A DNA stretch of 64,000 nucleotides from Shinisaurus crocodilurus (taxonomy: Eukaryota; Chordata; Lepidosauria; Squamata; Shinisauridae). The stretch spans positions 43,061 through 107,060 of the forward strand of contig JAHFWL010000062.1 of the NCBI GenBank assembly GCA_021292165.1, read 5' to 3'. A program made the position numbers and the translations under genes. Positions 47,949 to 52,505 of this stretch are shown here, piece after piece; positions within the stretch are counted from its first letter, which is position 1, and each line of letters opens with the position of its first letter. Under the pieces are notes generated by a model, which saw nothing but the letters and a program-made list of their open reading frames with translations, did not search any database and had not been told where the DNA came from.

Positions 47949-50253
47949 CACTTTAGGGCATCACCTTACGCAACTTACTAAGTGGAGTCTAGCCCACGAA
48001 AGCAAATGCCACAACGCACTGGTTAGCCTTTAAAGTGGCACAGGACTCTGTTGCTTTTACATTGGTGTAATGGCCATGATTTCCTATCTTGCAAAGTGTG
48101 AGAACTGTCTGGGTGATCCATCAGACCTTGAGTGTGAGGATAATCCCCAGTGCTAATTGGGTGCATTTCTATAACACCCAACAACATCCAGTCCTCAGTT
48201 GTAACAATTGCCCCAGAGAACAAAGAAAATAACCCCAAAATCATATGCATGGGGAGTGGGGCACTCTGTAGCATGCTTTAGGTGCCAATTAAAGGCTCAT
48301 TTCTTTACCCAGGCCTTCCTCAAGTGAGTGTGCTGCCAACTGTAATTATGCTGTTGTATTGGTTTTAATTCTTTTGTTGATGTTTTATATAAATGTTTTA
48401 GCAATTATGTATTTTAATTGAATTTAACGTACACATACACACAGTGACATGAACACGGGTATAGTTTTTCCTTGGTAACCCCACGTAGTCTTCTTGGCAG
48501 CCCCTGTCTGCATAATCCCCACCCCAGGGGGGCGAACCTGCCAAACCAGTCCGGCAGGTACATAACTTCAAATAGGCCAGACAGGGAATGCAAAGAGTTT
48601 CAGTGAGACCCCTCGGCCGGAATCCATAGGACGAAGCATGGACCATCAAGAAATACAGGTAGTCTCAAAGAGCTGTAAAAGTACTGGGGGGGGGGCATGA
48701 TAAGCCACAAGGCGCCACCGGTTCCTGGGCAAACCTGAGCCCACCTGACCCGAAGGGGGCAGGGACAAGCACACCTCTCTCGGACCACCCTGAGTTCACC
48801 TGATCAAGGGGGCAGGGATAAGCCCACCTGACCAGCAAGGGGCGGGCGAGGGGGACTGGTTGAGGTATAAGACCCCGATACCCACTCAAACAGGTTGTTA
48901 GGAACCCGAGCACGAAATCCAACTTCCAGTCCAGCTTCCGCTGGGTCAAGCAGTTCCAAACCCTGGGCAGGAGGCTTGGAGCCGGCTAGCAGCAAGACGT
49001 CGTATCCATCTCCGACCCGAGGTAACCTTTTGCTGTAGTACGCTAGCCTGGGAAACCGCTCATTGATAAAGTCTGAGGTCACCCTCAGGTCTTGTTGTAT
49101 AGTAGTCCTAGAAAGTCTATTAGTTCCGCTCCATTTAACTCATAGTAAATAAAAGGCTTATGGAGTTTCCTTTTGCTGCGCAAGTGTCCTAGTCAATTTC
49201 ATTTTGCTTAAGCGGGCTGTAGCTCAGTGCCGGTTAACCCGTTAAGCACCGAACTCACGCAGAGGACCCGGTTGCTGGTCCTCCACATATATCATAAAGC
49301 ATTTTAATGTATTTAATTTTCTTGTAAACTGCTTAAGAGATATTTTAAATATGGTCCGCGATATATTAATTAATTAATGCCGCAATCAAGGCGATAGACT
49401 ACAACTCACAAGATGCCTTTCATAAGTATCCCCTGATCTATCTCAAAATCAGAGAGCCTCTATTATATGTCCCCACAACTGTCCCAGGGAGACTATTCCA
49501 GAATTTCACATAGTTCTAAACTTTCTTTAGGTTCCTAACCTGTACATGAAGGAGTGATCTGTCCACTACTAGAGGAACAGTAAGTTACAGCTGTGGTTGG
49601 GACCAGAGCTTGACATGCAACTTCAAATGCAGTGAGCAGAAGGTACTGCTCATACTATCACAGAAGGGCCAAGTTTCTAGCACAGGGCTCTCCAACCTTG
49701 GGTCCCCAGATGTTGCTGGACTACAGCTCCCAGAATCCCTTGCCATTAGCCATGCTGGCTGGGTATGCTGGGAGCTGTAGGCCAGCAACATCTGGGGACC
49801 CAAGGTTGGAGAACACTGTAGCAGTTATACCAGGCCTGGCCAATCCAAAAAGCTTCATACTGCCTGCCAATCACAGGGCCTGATGCTGCATACTCCATTC
49901 CCTTCTGTGCCTAAAGAGGGCTCTAAGGCCCATGTATATACAGGCTACTTCAGGCCATGAGTGTTGCTGGTTCAAGCCCTGGCTCAGTACACATTCTTAC
50001 TCCCCCACAATCATTCTGGATCCGTCATCCTTTAATTAGTTCCACCCTTTGGTTTATAGTTGCCGATGGAGGACCCTCCCTACCCCTCTTGCTCCAGGCA
50101 TTGTGCCCCCCTCCCCAGCCTCTTCCAGCTTACTTGTGGTGTTGTATCGCACTCCAAAGAAATACTCAGGGCAGGGTTGTGCCACCAGCTGCCCTGCGGC
50201 ACTGCGAGGCCAACAGGTCCCTATCAGATCCACTAAGGCATCGCACTGGGGAC
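11996..50253 (-). CDS. CRHR1: CRHR1 gene, corticotropin-releasing hormone receptor 1 (eleven exons, 5' partial)
   Basis: This plasma-membrane class B G-protein-coupled receptor binds CRH and urocortin and couples mainly to Gs to drive the stress axis. Eleven exons on the minus strand join in frame to about 374 residues, against 415 in the usual alpha form; the missing ~40 residues are the two 5' coding exons. Visible features are five of the six ectodomain cysteines, N-glycosylation sites (NTT, NGS, NYS), seven membrane segments, the TM3/ECL2 cysteines (PWCRLV, CWFGK) and a C-tail ending STAL, a type I PDZ-binding motif. The tail segment [20 protein letters not shown] is the CRHR1 form; CRHR2 differs there. 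One glycosylation site of mammals (CNAS) reads CDAL here. Exons span 38 kb because the introns are full of transposons. Confidence 0.97.
12234..12369. mobile_element. hAT miniature element in CRHR1 intron
   Basis: Ends CAGCTTTCCCCATCCTGG and TTGGGGAAAGCTG are inverted relatives. Arms CAACTTCCATCAGCC and GGGAATTGTAGTCC give a hairpin. No clean target duplication. Confidence 0.6.
13902..13943 (-). CDS. CRHR1: CRHR1 42-nt exon (TM7)
   Basis: The exon encodes exactly 14 residues, [14 protein letters not shown], the core of transmembrane helix 7. It has a CAATCAG acceptor and a GAG|GTGAGG donor, both in phase 0. Its length is a multiple of three, so skipping keeps the frame; the mammalian CRHR1d isoform is known to lack this exon. 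Confidence 0.97.
14594..14728. mobile_element. Palindromic hAT miniature element, copy 1
   Basis: 135 bp, near-perfect inverted repeat from CAGTGTTCTCCAACC to GGTTGGAGAACACTG. Target duplication ctctatag on both sides (14586-14593, 14729-14736). Confidence 0.9.
14783..14963 (-). mobile_element. 5S rRNA-derived SINE with CR1-like tail, copy 1
   Basis: On the minus strand the head carries the 5S rRNA internal promoter region (GAAAGCTAAGCAATGTCAAG here, GGAAGCTAAGCAGGGTC in 5S) followed by ATTACTTGGATGGGAGACCC. It then runs into a CR1-type 3' tail (GAGCAGGGGGTTGGACTCGA) and ends in repeats of the ATCTATGA type. Confidence 0.9.
15413..15535. repeat. A/T-rich tandem repeat
   Basis: Repeated ATGTAAATAT and ATGTAAATGTAAAA units. 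Simple-sequence DNA in a CRHR1 intron with no coding content. Confidence 0.85.
15773..15908 (-). CDS. CRHR1: CRHR1 exon, TM6 and ECL3
   Basis: 136 nt. The first base completes the Arg codon begun in the previous exon; 45 codons follow, starting [20 protein letters not shown] and ending NSLLESFQ. The exon covers the end of intracellular loop 3, TM6 and extracellular loop 3. Acceptor CCTCCAG, donor CAG|GTATGG. Confidence 0.97.
16209..16330. mobile_element. Palindromic hAT miniature element, copy 2
   Basis: 122 bp, same family as 14594-14728 with a shortened centre. Perfect target duplication ttctatac (16201-16208, 16331-16338). Confidence 0.9.
16867..17012. mobile_element. hAT miniature element, decayed
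   Basis: Imperfect inverted arms GGAGAAACCTGTGGCTCTCC and GGAGGGCCACAGGTTCCGC, with CAGCCCCAGTTAACATGGCC in the centre. No clear target duplication. Confidence 0.55.
17410..17495 (-). CDS. CRHR1: CRHR1 exon, TM5 and IL3
   Basis: 86 nt, 28 codons plus two bases. It begins [20 protein letters not shown] and ends TTSETIQY plus AG of the next Arg codon. It encodes the cytoplasmic half of TM5 and intracellular loop 3, the G-protein coupling loop. Acceptor TGTTCCAG, donor ACAG|GTACC. Confidence 0.97.
17660..17770. mobile_element. hAT miniature element cut by the GACTCG element
   Basis: Arms CCAACCTGGTGCCCTCC and GGAGGACACCAGGTTG form an imperfect palindrome. The GACTCG element landed in its right end, because the 8-bp duplication ccaggttg is part of this arm. 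Confidence 0.6.
17771..18350 (+). mobile_element. GACTCG-array hAT-like element, copy 1
   Basis: 580 bp with ends CAGGGATGGGGACTCGG and CTTCAACATCCCCG. Perfect 8-bp target duplication ccaggttg (17763-17770 and 18351-18358). Both subterminal regions are dense arrays of GACTCG and its complement. No ORF, so it needs a transposase from elsewhere. Confidence 0.9.
18806..18940. mobile_element. Palindromic hAT miniature element, copy 3
   Basis: 135 bp, from CAGTGGTTTCCAAACTTG to GAGAACACTG. Perfect target duplication tattaagg (18798-18805, 18941-18948). It has more point changes than other copies. Confidence 0.88.
19136..19375 (+). mobile_element. tRNA-derived SINE (type A), copy 1
   Basis: The tRNA-like head has an A-box-like GTGGTTAGAGTGTCAGACT and a B-box-like region, then the shared body CCTAACCTACCACACAGGG and GTTGTTGTACAGAT. 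Related copies are at 23270, 28590 and 35500. Confidence 0.75.
19730..20058. mobile_element. hAT-like non-autonomous element
   Basis: Same family as 1971-2983 and 40023-41770: CAGAACCTCAGGCCTGGGGG at the left, GGTTCCCGGCTTTTGTGCAG inside, CCCTCGGGCTGAGAGAGCTT at the right. No intact duplication. Confidence 0.6.
20106..20276 (-). mobile_element. 5S rRNA-derived SINE with CR1-like tail, copy 2
   Basis: Minus-strand copy: 5S-like head GAAAGCTAAGCAGGGTCAGG, then ATTACTTGGATGGGAGACCC, then a CR1-like tail with repeated CTATGA(A)TC units at the low-coordinate end. Confidence 0.9.
21297..21410. mobile_element. Palindromic hAT miniature element, copy 4
   Basis: 114 bp with a shortened loop. Perfect target duplication ctatatgc (21289-21296, 21411-21418). 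Confidence 0.9.
22190..22349 (-). mobile_element. 5S rRNA-derived SINE with CR1-like tail, copy 3
   Basis: Minus-strand copy with a short internal deletion of the 'tgcaggaaactagag' part of the tail. The 5S-like head GAAAGCTAAGCAGGGTCAAG is intact. Confidence 0.9.
22955..23155 (+). mobile_element. L2-type LINE 3' end
   Basis: T-rich 3' region (GTTTTAATTGTAATTCC, GTCAGCCACCTTGAGCA) ending in ATTAATTAATT and AATAAATAAATA. Typical of L2/CR1-like 3' ends; no coding part is left. Confidence 0.55.
23270..23503 (+). mobile_element. tRNA-derived SINE (type A), copy 2
   Basis: Best-preserved copy: A box in TAGTGGTTAGGGTGTTGG, B box GGGTTCTAGTCCCC, body CACAGGGTTGTTGTGAGGAT, 3' part GCCGCCTTGGGTTCCTTGC, and an ATAAATAAATAA tail. 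Confidence 0.85.
25005..25172. mobile_element. Tc1/mariner-like miniature element inside solo LTR
   Basis: Inverted ends CAGTATTTTTCCATGTATAA and CTTATAGACGGAAAAATACGG, flanked by TA on both sides (25003-25004, 25173-25174). Internal words TTGAGGGTCGTCTTATACA. The 168 bp contain no transposase. Confidence 0.75.
25215..25405 (+). mobile_element. L2/CR1-like LINE 3' end inside solo LTR
   Basis: Starts with a coding remnant (ACGTGGCTGTTCAGGCGGG, residues TWLFRRE) and ends AATAAATGCTAATAATAATAA plus ACA repeats. The sequence is absent from the sister LTR at 58170-58691, which shows that it is an insertion. Confidence 0.7.
25677..25749 (-). CDS. CRHR1: CRHR1 exon, ECL2 and TM5 start
   Basis: 73 nt: one base that completes a Lys codon, then 24 codons from [20 protein letters not shown] to LVLL. 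It contains the ECL2 cysteine that pairs with TM3. Acceptor AATTGCAG, donor TTG|GTAAGA. Confidence 0.97.
27159..27191. repeat. (TG)n microsatellite
   Basis: Tandem GT dinucleotides in a CRHR1 intron. Confidence 0.9.
27768..27828 (-). CDS. CRHR1: CRHR1 exon, TM4
   Basis: 61 nt: two bases completing the junction codon, 19 codons [19 protein letters not shown], and AA of the next Lys codon. With the T left over from the exon at 29070, the junction codon is TGC (Cys), so the receptor reads GWCIPFP where human CRHR1 has GWGVPFP. Acceptor CTTCACAG, donor GAA|GTAAGT. Confidence 0.97.
28332..28469. mobile_element. Palindromic hAT miniature element, sister subfamily
   Basis: Ends CAGGGCTCTCCATCCTTGG and CCAAGGTTGGAGAGCCCTG. 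The flanks atctagtc and ctctagta match partly, with a central TA. Related copies at 46158, 49683 and 63351. Confidence 0.82.
28590..28752 (+). mobile_element. tRNA-derived SINE (type A), 5' truncated
   Basis: Lacks the tRNA head; begins at GGGCGACGTTGGGCCAGTCA and carries the body CACAGGGTTGTTGTGAGGAT and an ATAAATAAATAA tail. Confidence 0.8.
28847..28981. mobile_element. Palindromic hAT miniature element, copy 5
   Basis: 135 bp. Perfect target duplication ttttatac (28839-28846, 28982-28989). Centre GCCAGCGTTGCTGGC. Confidence 0.9.
29070..29223 (-). CDS. CRHR1: CRHR1 exon, ECL1, TM3, IL2 and TM4 start
   Basis: 154 nt, 51 codons plus one base: [20 protein letters not shown] to KWMFICIGW plus T. 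It holds the TM3 cysteine and the FGEGCYLHT motif typical of class B receptors. Acceptor CCTGTAG; the donor is GGT|GTGAGT, chosen over GG|TGTGAG because only it keeps the frame to TM4. Confidence 0.97.
29443..30094 (-). mobile_element. GACTCG-array hAT-like element, copy 2
   Basis: 652 bp, opposite orientation to copy 1. Ends CAGGGATGTTGAAGAGTC and CTCCATCCCTG. Perfect 8-bp duplication cagcaaac (29435-29442, 30095-30102). Dense GAGTC/GACTC arrays at both ends; the middle has repeated GGCAGGCAGAGG units. Confidence 0.92.
30355..30511. mobile_element. Chimeric palindromic hAT element
   Basis: The left end is the usual family (CATGTTCTCCAACCTTGGG, lacking one G). The right part first reads GGCTGGAGAGCCCTG of the sister subfamily, then about 25 bases GTAGCACCGACAGTCC plus a T run, then a second GGAGAACACTG terminus. 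That 25-base stretch also lies next to the element at 46158. See findings. Confidence 0.75.
30700..31398 (-). mobile_element. Copia 3' LTR (far end not resolved)
   Basis: Read on the minus strand a purine-rich tract (GTGGGGGGA) is directly followed by TGTTGTGATC at 31398, the expected polypurine tract and LTR start. AATAAA lies at about 30987-30992. The distal CA end and the target duplication could not be fixed, so the lower boundary is approximate. Confidence 0.6.
31433..34100 (-). mobile_element. Ty1/copia retrotransposon pol (integrase, reverse transcriptase, RNase H), 5' truncated
   Basis: One uninterrupted minus-strand reading frame of about 890 codons. Order: GAG-pre-integrase zinc-binding region (two His, CEVC); integrase core with D in HSDVAGPF, D in TDGGGEY and E in NGVAERRN, spacing D-x62-D-x35-E; reverse transcriptase with [19 protein letters not shown] and the FVDD active site; RNase H with [13 protein letters not shown] and FEDNQA. 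Integrase-before-RT order identifies the copia superfamily. Gag, protease and 5' LTR are absent. The frame stays open upstream to 34126, but those first codons belong to the neighbouring DNA transposon. It lies in a CRHR1 intron in the same direction as the gene. Confidence 0.95.
34103..34287. mobile_element. Tigger/pogo-like element, truncated at copia junction
   Basis: Reverse copy of the element at 50889-51140: shared words AATACCTTGGATTGCAAGTA, GTCTTGCAATACAAGTA and GGGGATTTCGTTTT. It keeps the intact end ending GGTATTACTG followed by TA (34288-34289) and lacks about 75 bp at the copia side. Confidence 0.7.
34440..34625 (-). mobile_element. tRNA-derived SINE (type B)
   Basis: Minus strand: tRNA-like GTAGCTCAGCGGCATACAAG followed by the body; the far end has TAAGGTGGGCTTCCTGTG. 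Related to 59440-59650. Confidence 0.65.
34838..34958 (-). CDS. CRHR1: CRHR1 exon, IL1 and TM2
   Basis: 121 nt: the first base completes Arg, then 40 codons [20 protein letters not shown] to PEVHESNV. It encodes intracellular loop 1, TM2 and the start of ECL1. Acceptor CTCCTTCAG, donor GTG|GTAGGT. Confidence 0.97.
34959..35126 (-). other. CRHR1: CRHR1 168-bp intron (IL1 splice site)
   Basis: Shortest intron of the gene. It contains a direct 17-bp duplication (AAGGATGAATCCTCCCC twice). Retention would stop translation at once (AGG TGA). In mammals an 87-nt alternative exon lies at this position; none fits here. Confidence 0.85.
35127..35233 (-). CDS. CRHR1: CRHR1 exon, TM1
   Basis: 107 nt, 35 codons plus two bases: [20 protein letters not shown] to AAFVLFMRL plus AG. 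It encodes the juxtamembrane stalk and TM1. Acceptor CCGACAG, donor GAG|GTGAGT. Confidence 0.97.
35500..35738 (-). mobile_element. tRNA-derived SINE (type A), copy 4
   Basis: Full-length minus-strand copy: head TAGTGGTGAGAGTGTTGGAC, B box GGTTCTAGTCCC, body and an AATAAATAAAT tail at 35496-35515. Confidence 0.85.
35798..35964 (+). mobile_element. 5S rRNA-derived SINE with CR1-like tail, copy 4
   Basis: Plus-strand copy: GTGGCTCATGCTGGCTCAGC, GGAAAGCTAAGCAGGGTCAG, ATTACTTGGATGGGAGACCC, then the CR1-like tail ending TCTATGATCTATGA. Confidence 0.92.
36061..36194. mobile_element. Palindromic hAT miniature element, copy 6
   Basis: 134 bp. Perfect target duplication cactagaa (36053-36060, 36195-36202). 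Confidence 0.9.
36497..36640. mobile_element. hAT miniature element
   Basis: Arms CCCCAACTTGGTGCCCTCC and GGAGGGCACCAGATTGGGG; palindromic body with CAACTCCCATCAGCC. Related to 12234 and 17660. Confidence 0.65.
36748..37423 (-). mobile_element. GACTCG-array hAT-like element, copy 3
   Basis: 676 bp. Ends CAGGGATGTTGAAGAGTC and CCCCATCCCTG. Perfect 8-bp duplication gctctaag (36740-36747, 37424-37431). Same architecture as copies 1 and 2. Confidence 0.92.
37930..38054 (-). mobile_element. 5S rRNA-derived SINE, head-truncated
   Basis: The CR1-like tail and part of the 5S region (AAGCAGGGTCAGGCC on the minus strand) are present. The copy stops just before the hAT element at 38064. Confidence 0.85.
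38064..38197. mobile_element. Palindromic hAT miniature element, copy 7
   Basis: 134 bp. Flanks cattagga (38056-38063) and gattagga (38198-38205), 7 of 8 matching. Confidence 0.88.
39063..39236 (+). mobile_element. 5S rRNA-derived SINE with CR1-like tail, copy 6
   Basis: Plus-strand copy with GGAAAGCTAAGCAGGGTCAA, then TTACTTGGATAGGAGACCC and the tail ending TCTATGATCTATGAAATCTA. Confidence 0.92.
40324..40800 (-). mobile_element. L2-like LINE, C-terminal ORF2 fragment
   Basis: The minus-strand reading frame 40789-40421 has the motifs [35 protein letters not shown] and CFRRLLKN, typical of the end of L2/CR1-clade ORF2. 5' truncated. Confidence 0.8.
40858..40992. mobile_element. Palindromic hAT miniature element, copy 8
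   Basis: 135 bp, first base pair CG instead of CA. Perfect target duplication ccctagag (40850-40857, 40993-41000). Nested in the L2 block. Confidence 0.9.
41226..41260. repeat. (AC)n microsatellite
   Basis: Tandem CA dinucleotides following GCGCACGCACGC. Confidence 0.9.
41575..41739. mobile_element. CAGGGCCGG hAT element, copy 1
   Basis: 165 bp, ends CAGGACCGGTGCAAGGCAG and GGTAGCACCGGCCCTG. Perfect 8-bp duplication ccctcagg (41567-41574, 41740-41747). Nested in the hAT element 40023-41770. Confidence 0.9.
42011..42267. mobile_element. Tigger/pogo-like miniature element
   Basis: 257 bp with ends CAGGCAGTCCCTGAG and CTGGGGACTGCCTG, flanked by TA on both sides (42009-42010, 42268-42269). Internal GACTTACATACAAATTCAAC is typical of this type. 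No transposase. Confidence 0.8.
42400..42485 (-). CDS. CRHR1: CRHR1 exon, end of hormone-binding domain
   Basis: 86 nt: two bases completing Asn, then 28 codons [20 protein letters not shown] to CQEILSEE. It contains the last two ectodomain cysteines and N-glycosylation sites NGS and NYS. Acceptor TTTTACAG, donor GAG|GTATGA. Confidence 0.97.
43621..43912. mobile_element. hAT-like miniature element
   Basis: Left end CAGGGCCGGCCCGAGGCG, right part GGTAGCACTGGCCTG, with GCTGCCTGAGGCGGCTGCC near the right. Related to the CAGGGCCGG family; no clean duplication. Confidence 0.5.
44010..44512 (+). mobile_element. CR1-type LINE, 3' end
   Basis: Plus-strand copy of the element at 67-930: reading frame with [19 protein letters not shown], then the 3' UTR and the tail TTCTATGATTCTATGAT. 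5' truncated at about 44010. Confidence 0.92.
45690..45815. mobile_element. hAT miniature element
   Basis: Arms CCTCCAGATGTGTTGGAGTA and CCAACACATCTCGAGGG around CCCAGCCAGCAATCTGGCTGGGG. Confidence 0.65.
46158..46293. mobile_element. Palindromic hAT element, sister subfamily copy
   Basis: Ends CAGGGCTCTCCAACCTTGGG and GGTTGGAGAGCCCTG. The flanks tgctacag and tgctagaa match at 6 of 8 with a central TA. Its left flank reappears inside the chimeric element at 30355-30511. Confidence 0.85.
46294..46594 (+). repeat. 300-bp dispersed repeat, arm A
   Basis: Matches 49382-49682 in inverted orientation almost base for base, for example ACTTACTGTTCCTCTAGTAG and CTATGTGAAATTCTGGA. Family unknown; no ORF. 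Confidence 0.85.
46595..46664. mobile_element. Half of a palindromic hAT element
   Basis: Only the right arm remains (GCTGGCTGGGGCATGC to GGAGAACACTG). It abuts repeat A. Confidence 0.8.
47424..47690 (+). repeat. 265-bp dispersed repeat, arm B
   Basis: Inverted match to 50293-50553: shared AGCAGAGATTAAAAGCAATT (in reverse) and CCTCCTGGGTCTCTAGGCGG. The end overlaps a GATGTTGACATC palindrome cluster at 47667-47704. Unknown family. Confidence 0.85.
47917..47948. repeat. (AC)n microsatellite
   Basis: TATA dinucleotides followed by tandem AC. Confidence 0.9.
49382..49682 (-). repeat. 300-bp dispersed repeat, arm A'
   Basis: Inverted copy of 46294-46594. It is joined to a hAT element of the same subfamily at 49683, as arm A is at 46293, so the pair moved or duplicated with that element. 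Confidence 0.85.
49683..49818. mobile_element. Palindromic hAT element, mixed ends
   Basis: Left end CAGGGCTCTCC of the sister subfamily, right end GGAGAACACTG of the main subfamily. The left flank is shared with arm A', the right flank is not shared with 46 kb. Confidence 0.82.
50134..50253 (-). CDS. CRHR1: CRHR1 exon, hormone-binding domain (120 nt)
   Basis: Two bases completing a Gly codon, then 39 codons [20 protein letters not shown] to GVRYNTT plus A. It holds three conserved ectodomain cysteines (QC, GTC, QPC) and the NTT glycosylation site. Acceptor TTCCCTGCAG with a plausible branch sequence TGCTAAT about 25 bases upstream; donor ACAA|GTAAGC. The 120-nt length keeps frame if skipped, as in the mammalian CRHR1c isoform. 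Confidence 0.97.
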
Positions 50254-50292
50254 CTGCAGGGAAGGAAGCAGAGAAGAATTAGCAAAAAATAG

Positions 50293-50553
50293 GGATGTTG
50301 ACATCACATATCTTGCAAGGTCAAAACCGCCTAGAGACCCAGGAGGCTGGAATGACAGGAACTTGCTTATCTAATCCTGCAAAAGGAGCATAAATAAAAC
50401 AATCCCATGAATGTGGAACTTCCCTAATGAGCAGAGATTAAAAGCAATTGTGGTTTAGCAGACCGTGTGTGATTGTTCCTTAGAAACATCTATATCTCCA
50501 GCCAATTTACTTGTTCTGCATACTGAGTGACTATTCATATAAAAACAATAAAA
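50293..50553 (-). repeat. 265-bp dispersed repeat, arm B'
   Basis: Inverted copy of 47424-47690. It ends 40 bases upstream of the CRHR1 exon 3 acceptor, just outside its branch-point region. Confidence 0.85.
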
Positions 50554-50888
50554 TTAGCCTAGGTACTAACTACGCATGCCAGATGCTTGCAGTTCTTATG
50601 AGGCATAAAAAAGCTGCCATAACAAATGCTCTTAAAAGGGGTGTGTGGCTAGTACATGACTAAGATGGACACCTAGTCTTCGAGCATCTCTGCCTACCCT
50701 CCCTCTCAACCTTACAAACCGTGATTTCATCTTCAACTTTTTACCCCAAAATTCCTGACAAAGTCAGGGAATGAGATCTGTCTGATCCCCAGGCCTCTGC
50801 ATCACTTCCACTGTCACAAACAAGGTTCCAAGCTCCTCCAAAGCACTAAAAGGCACCAAAGGCAAAGATGACAACCTGGCAGAAGATA

Positions 50889-51140
50889 CAGTAATACCTT
50901 GGATTGCAAGTAACTTGGTTTGAGAGCGTTTTGCAAGACAAGCAAATTTTTAAATATTTATTTATTTATTTTTTACTTGATATACAAGCGACGTCTTGCA
51001 ATACAAGTACTGTGGTACGGCTTAAATTAAAAATCTCTGTACAATTTTTTTGGGGAGGGGATTTCGTTTTGATATAAGAGTGTTTGGAATTACAAGCACG
51101 TTTCCGGAACGAATTATGCTCTCAATCCAAGGCATGACTG
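50889..51140. mobile_element. Tigger/pogo-like element inside the L1
   Basis: Ends CAGTAATACCTTGGATTG and CAATCCAAGGCATGACTG, left TA at 50887-50888. About 252 bp without a transposase. A truncated copy is at 34103-34287. Confidence 0.7.
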
Positions 51141-51470
51141 CAATCTGAAAAATCTGTTTCAGTAGCTGAGATCAGAACTACAAGAGGACTGGTCAGTTGC
51201 ACTGCAGCCATGAGACAGAAAACTGATGGAACTATCAAAGAAACTGACCAGCCTAAAATCTTCCAGGAATGAAGCTATGGAGCTCAGTCTGACTCAGGAC
51301 AAGAATTTTTTTAATCTCACTGCACTTACTCAGAACCTCCAAGCCAAGGTAGAAGACTTGAAGAATAGAAGCTGCAGGCTGAACCTGCATGTCAGAGGGC
51401 TAAAGGAACAAGAAGAAGTGGGAGATATGGCCGCATTTTGTATTAAATTGTTTGCAGAGATATACCTAGA

Positions 51471-51749
51471 CAGGGCCGGTGCTACCATCAGGCCAACTAG
51501 GCAGCTGCCTAGGGTGCAGGGCTAAAGGGGGCGCCAGAAACGCCTTGGGGGAAAAATACAGTGCTAAAATGCGTATTTTACCAAGTTTGTTTTACCAATC
51601 ATATCTTGACTTGTAGTAGACGGAATTTCACAATTGACTTTTATTTCATAATGGGCATAGGGCTGGAGGGAGGGAGGGCTCAAGTGGGAAGGGGGGGCGC
51701 TAAATATCTGATCTTGCCTAGGGCACCAAACTGCCTTGCACCGGCCCTG
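51471..51749. mobile_element. CAGGGCCGG hAT element, copy 2, inside L1 ORF1
   Basis: 279 bp, ends CAGGGCCGGTGCTACC and TTGCACCGGCCCTG. Perfect 8-bp duplication tacctaga (51463-51470, 51750-51757). It splits the L1 ORF1 remnant. Confidence 0.92.
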
Positions 51750-52019
51750 TACCTAGAGCTACACTTGACAAACCAGGATATTGAAAGAGCCCACCAGGCC
51801 CTGGGCCCTAAGCCTCAACATTCAGGCTACCCAAGGAACATCATAATTCGTTTTGCACAATATCTTCGCGGATCTTCCTACACTGCAGCTGCCGTTTTGT
51901 CTCGCAAACAGCACAACACAGGGCTCCATTGACGCTGCTGCTTCATACTACTGAAAAGCGCAGGTTCAGGTTCATTTTTACATTTCTCAACTATGAGAAA
52001 CCAGGGTGGGCAGGGGGAA

Positions 52020-52505
52020 CATCTTTACTGTTACATCTCTCCTCAACCCCCACCACTCCCATTGAGACCACTGGGAATGCTAAGTCCTCTGACCACTGCG
52101 CCACACTGACTTGTCCACGCAACCCCCAGGAGGTGCCATTACCTTTGGACTCTGAGGAGTGGAATTCGGACTCCTCTAGCGAACAGGGAGATCCTGGGGA
52201 GCAGTCCCCAACCGGCTTCCCCCTCCTCCAACCTCCATTCCCCAATGCCTGTGGGGACAGGCTGCTAGCCCTTTAACTGCCAGAGTTTTCAGGGAGACTC
52301 TCCTGGCCTGACCATAAAACCCTGCCACCAGCTGCTCTCAGACTCTGCTGGAGTAACTTGTCACTTCCCTGGCTCCAGGATCACTGACCATGGTCCTGAA
52401 CCTGACCAAAGCTCCAAATGTGATCCAGCCATTCTGGACCACACGACCCTCCTTGCCTGAGCTGACACCCAGGACAACTGATGGATTCCTGATGGATCCT
52501 GACAC
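52020..52505. other. Unexplained block inside the L1
   Basis: Between the ORF1 remnant and the reverse-transcriptase remnant, where the endonuclease should be, the sequence is C/T-rich and unlike L1 (CTCCTCAACCCCCACCACTC, GGACTCTGAGGAGTGGAATT). It is probably an older insertion or replacement; family unknown. Confidence 0.4.

Noticed and set aside
46158..50553. One large inverted duplication
   Set aside because: The repeats are in order A, B, A', B'; a single inverted duplication would give A, B, B', A'.
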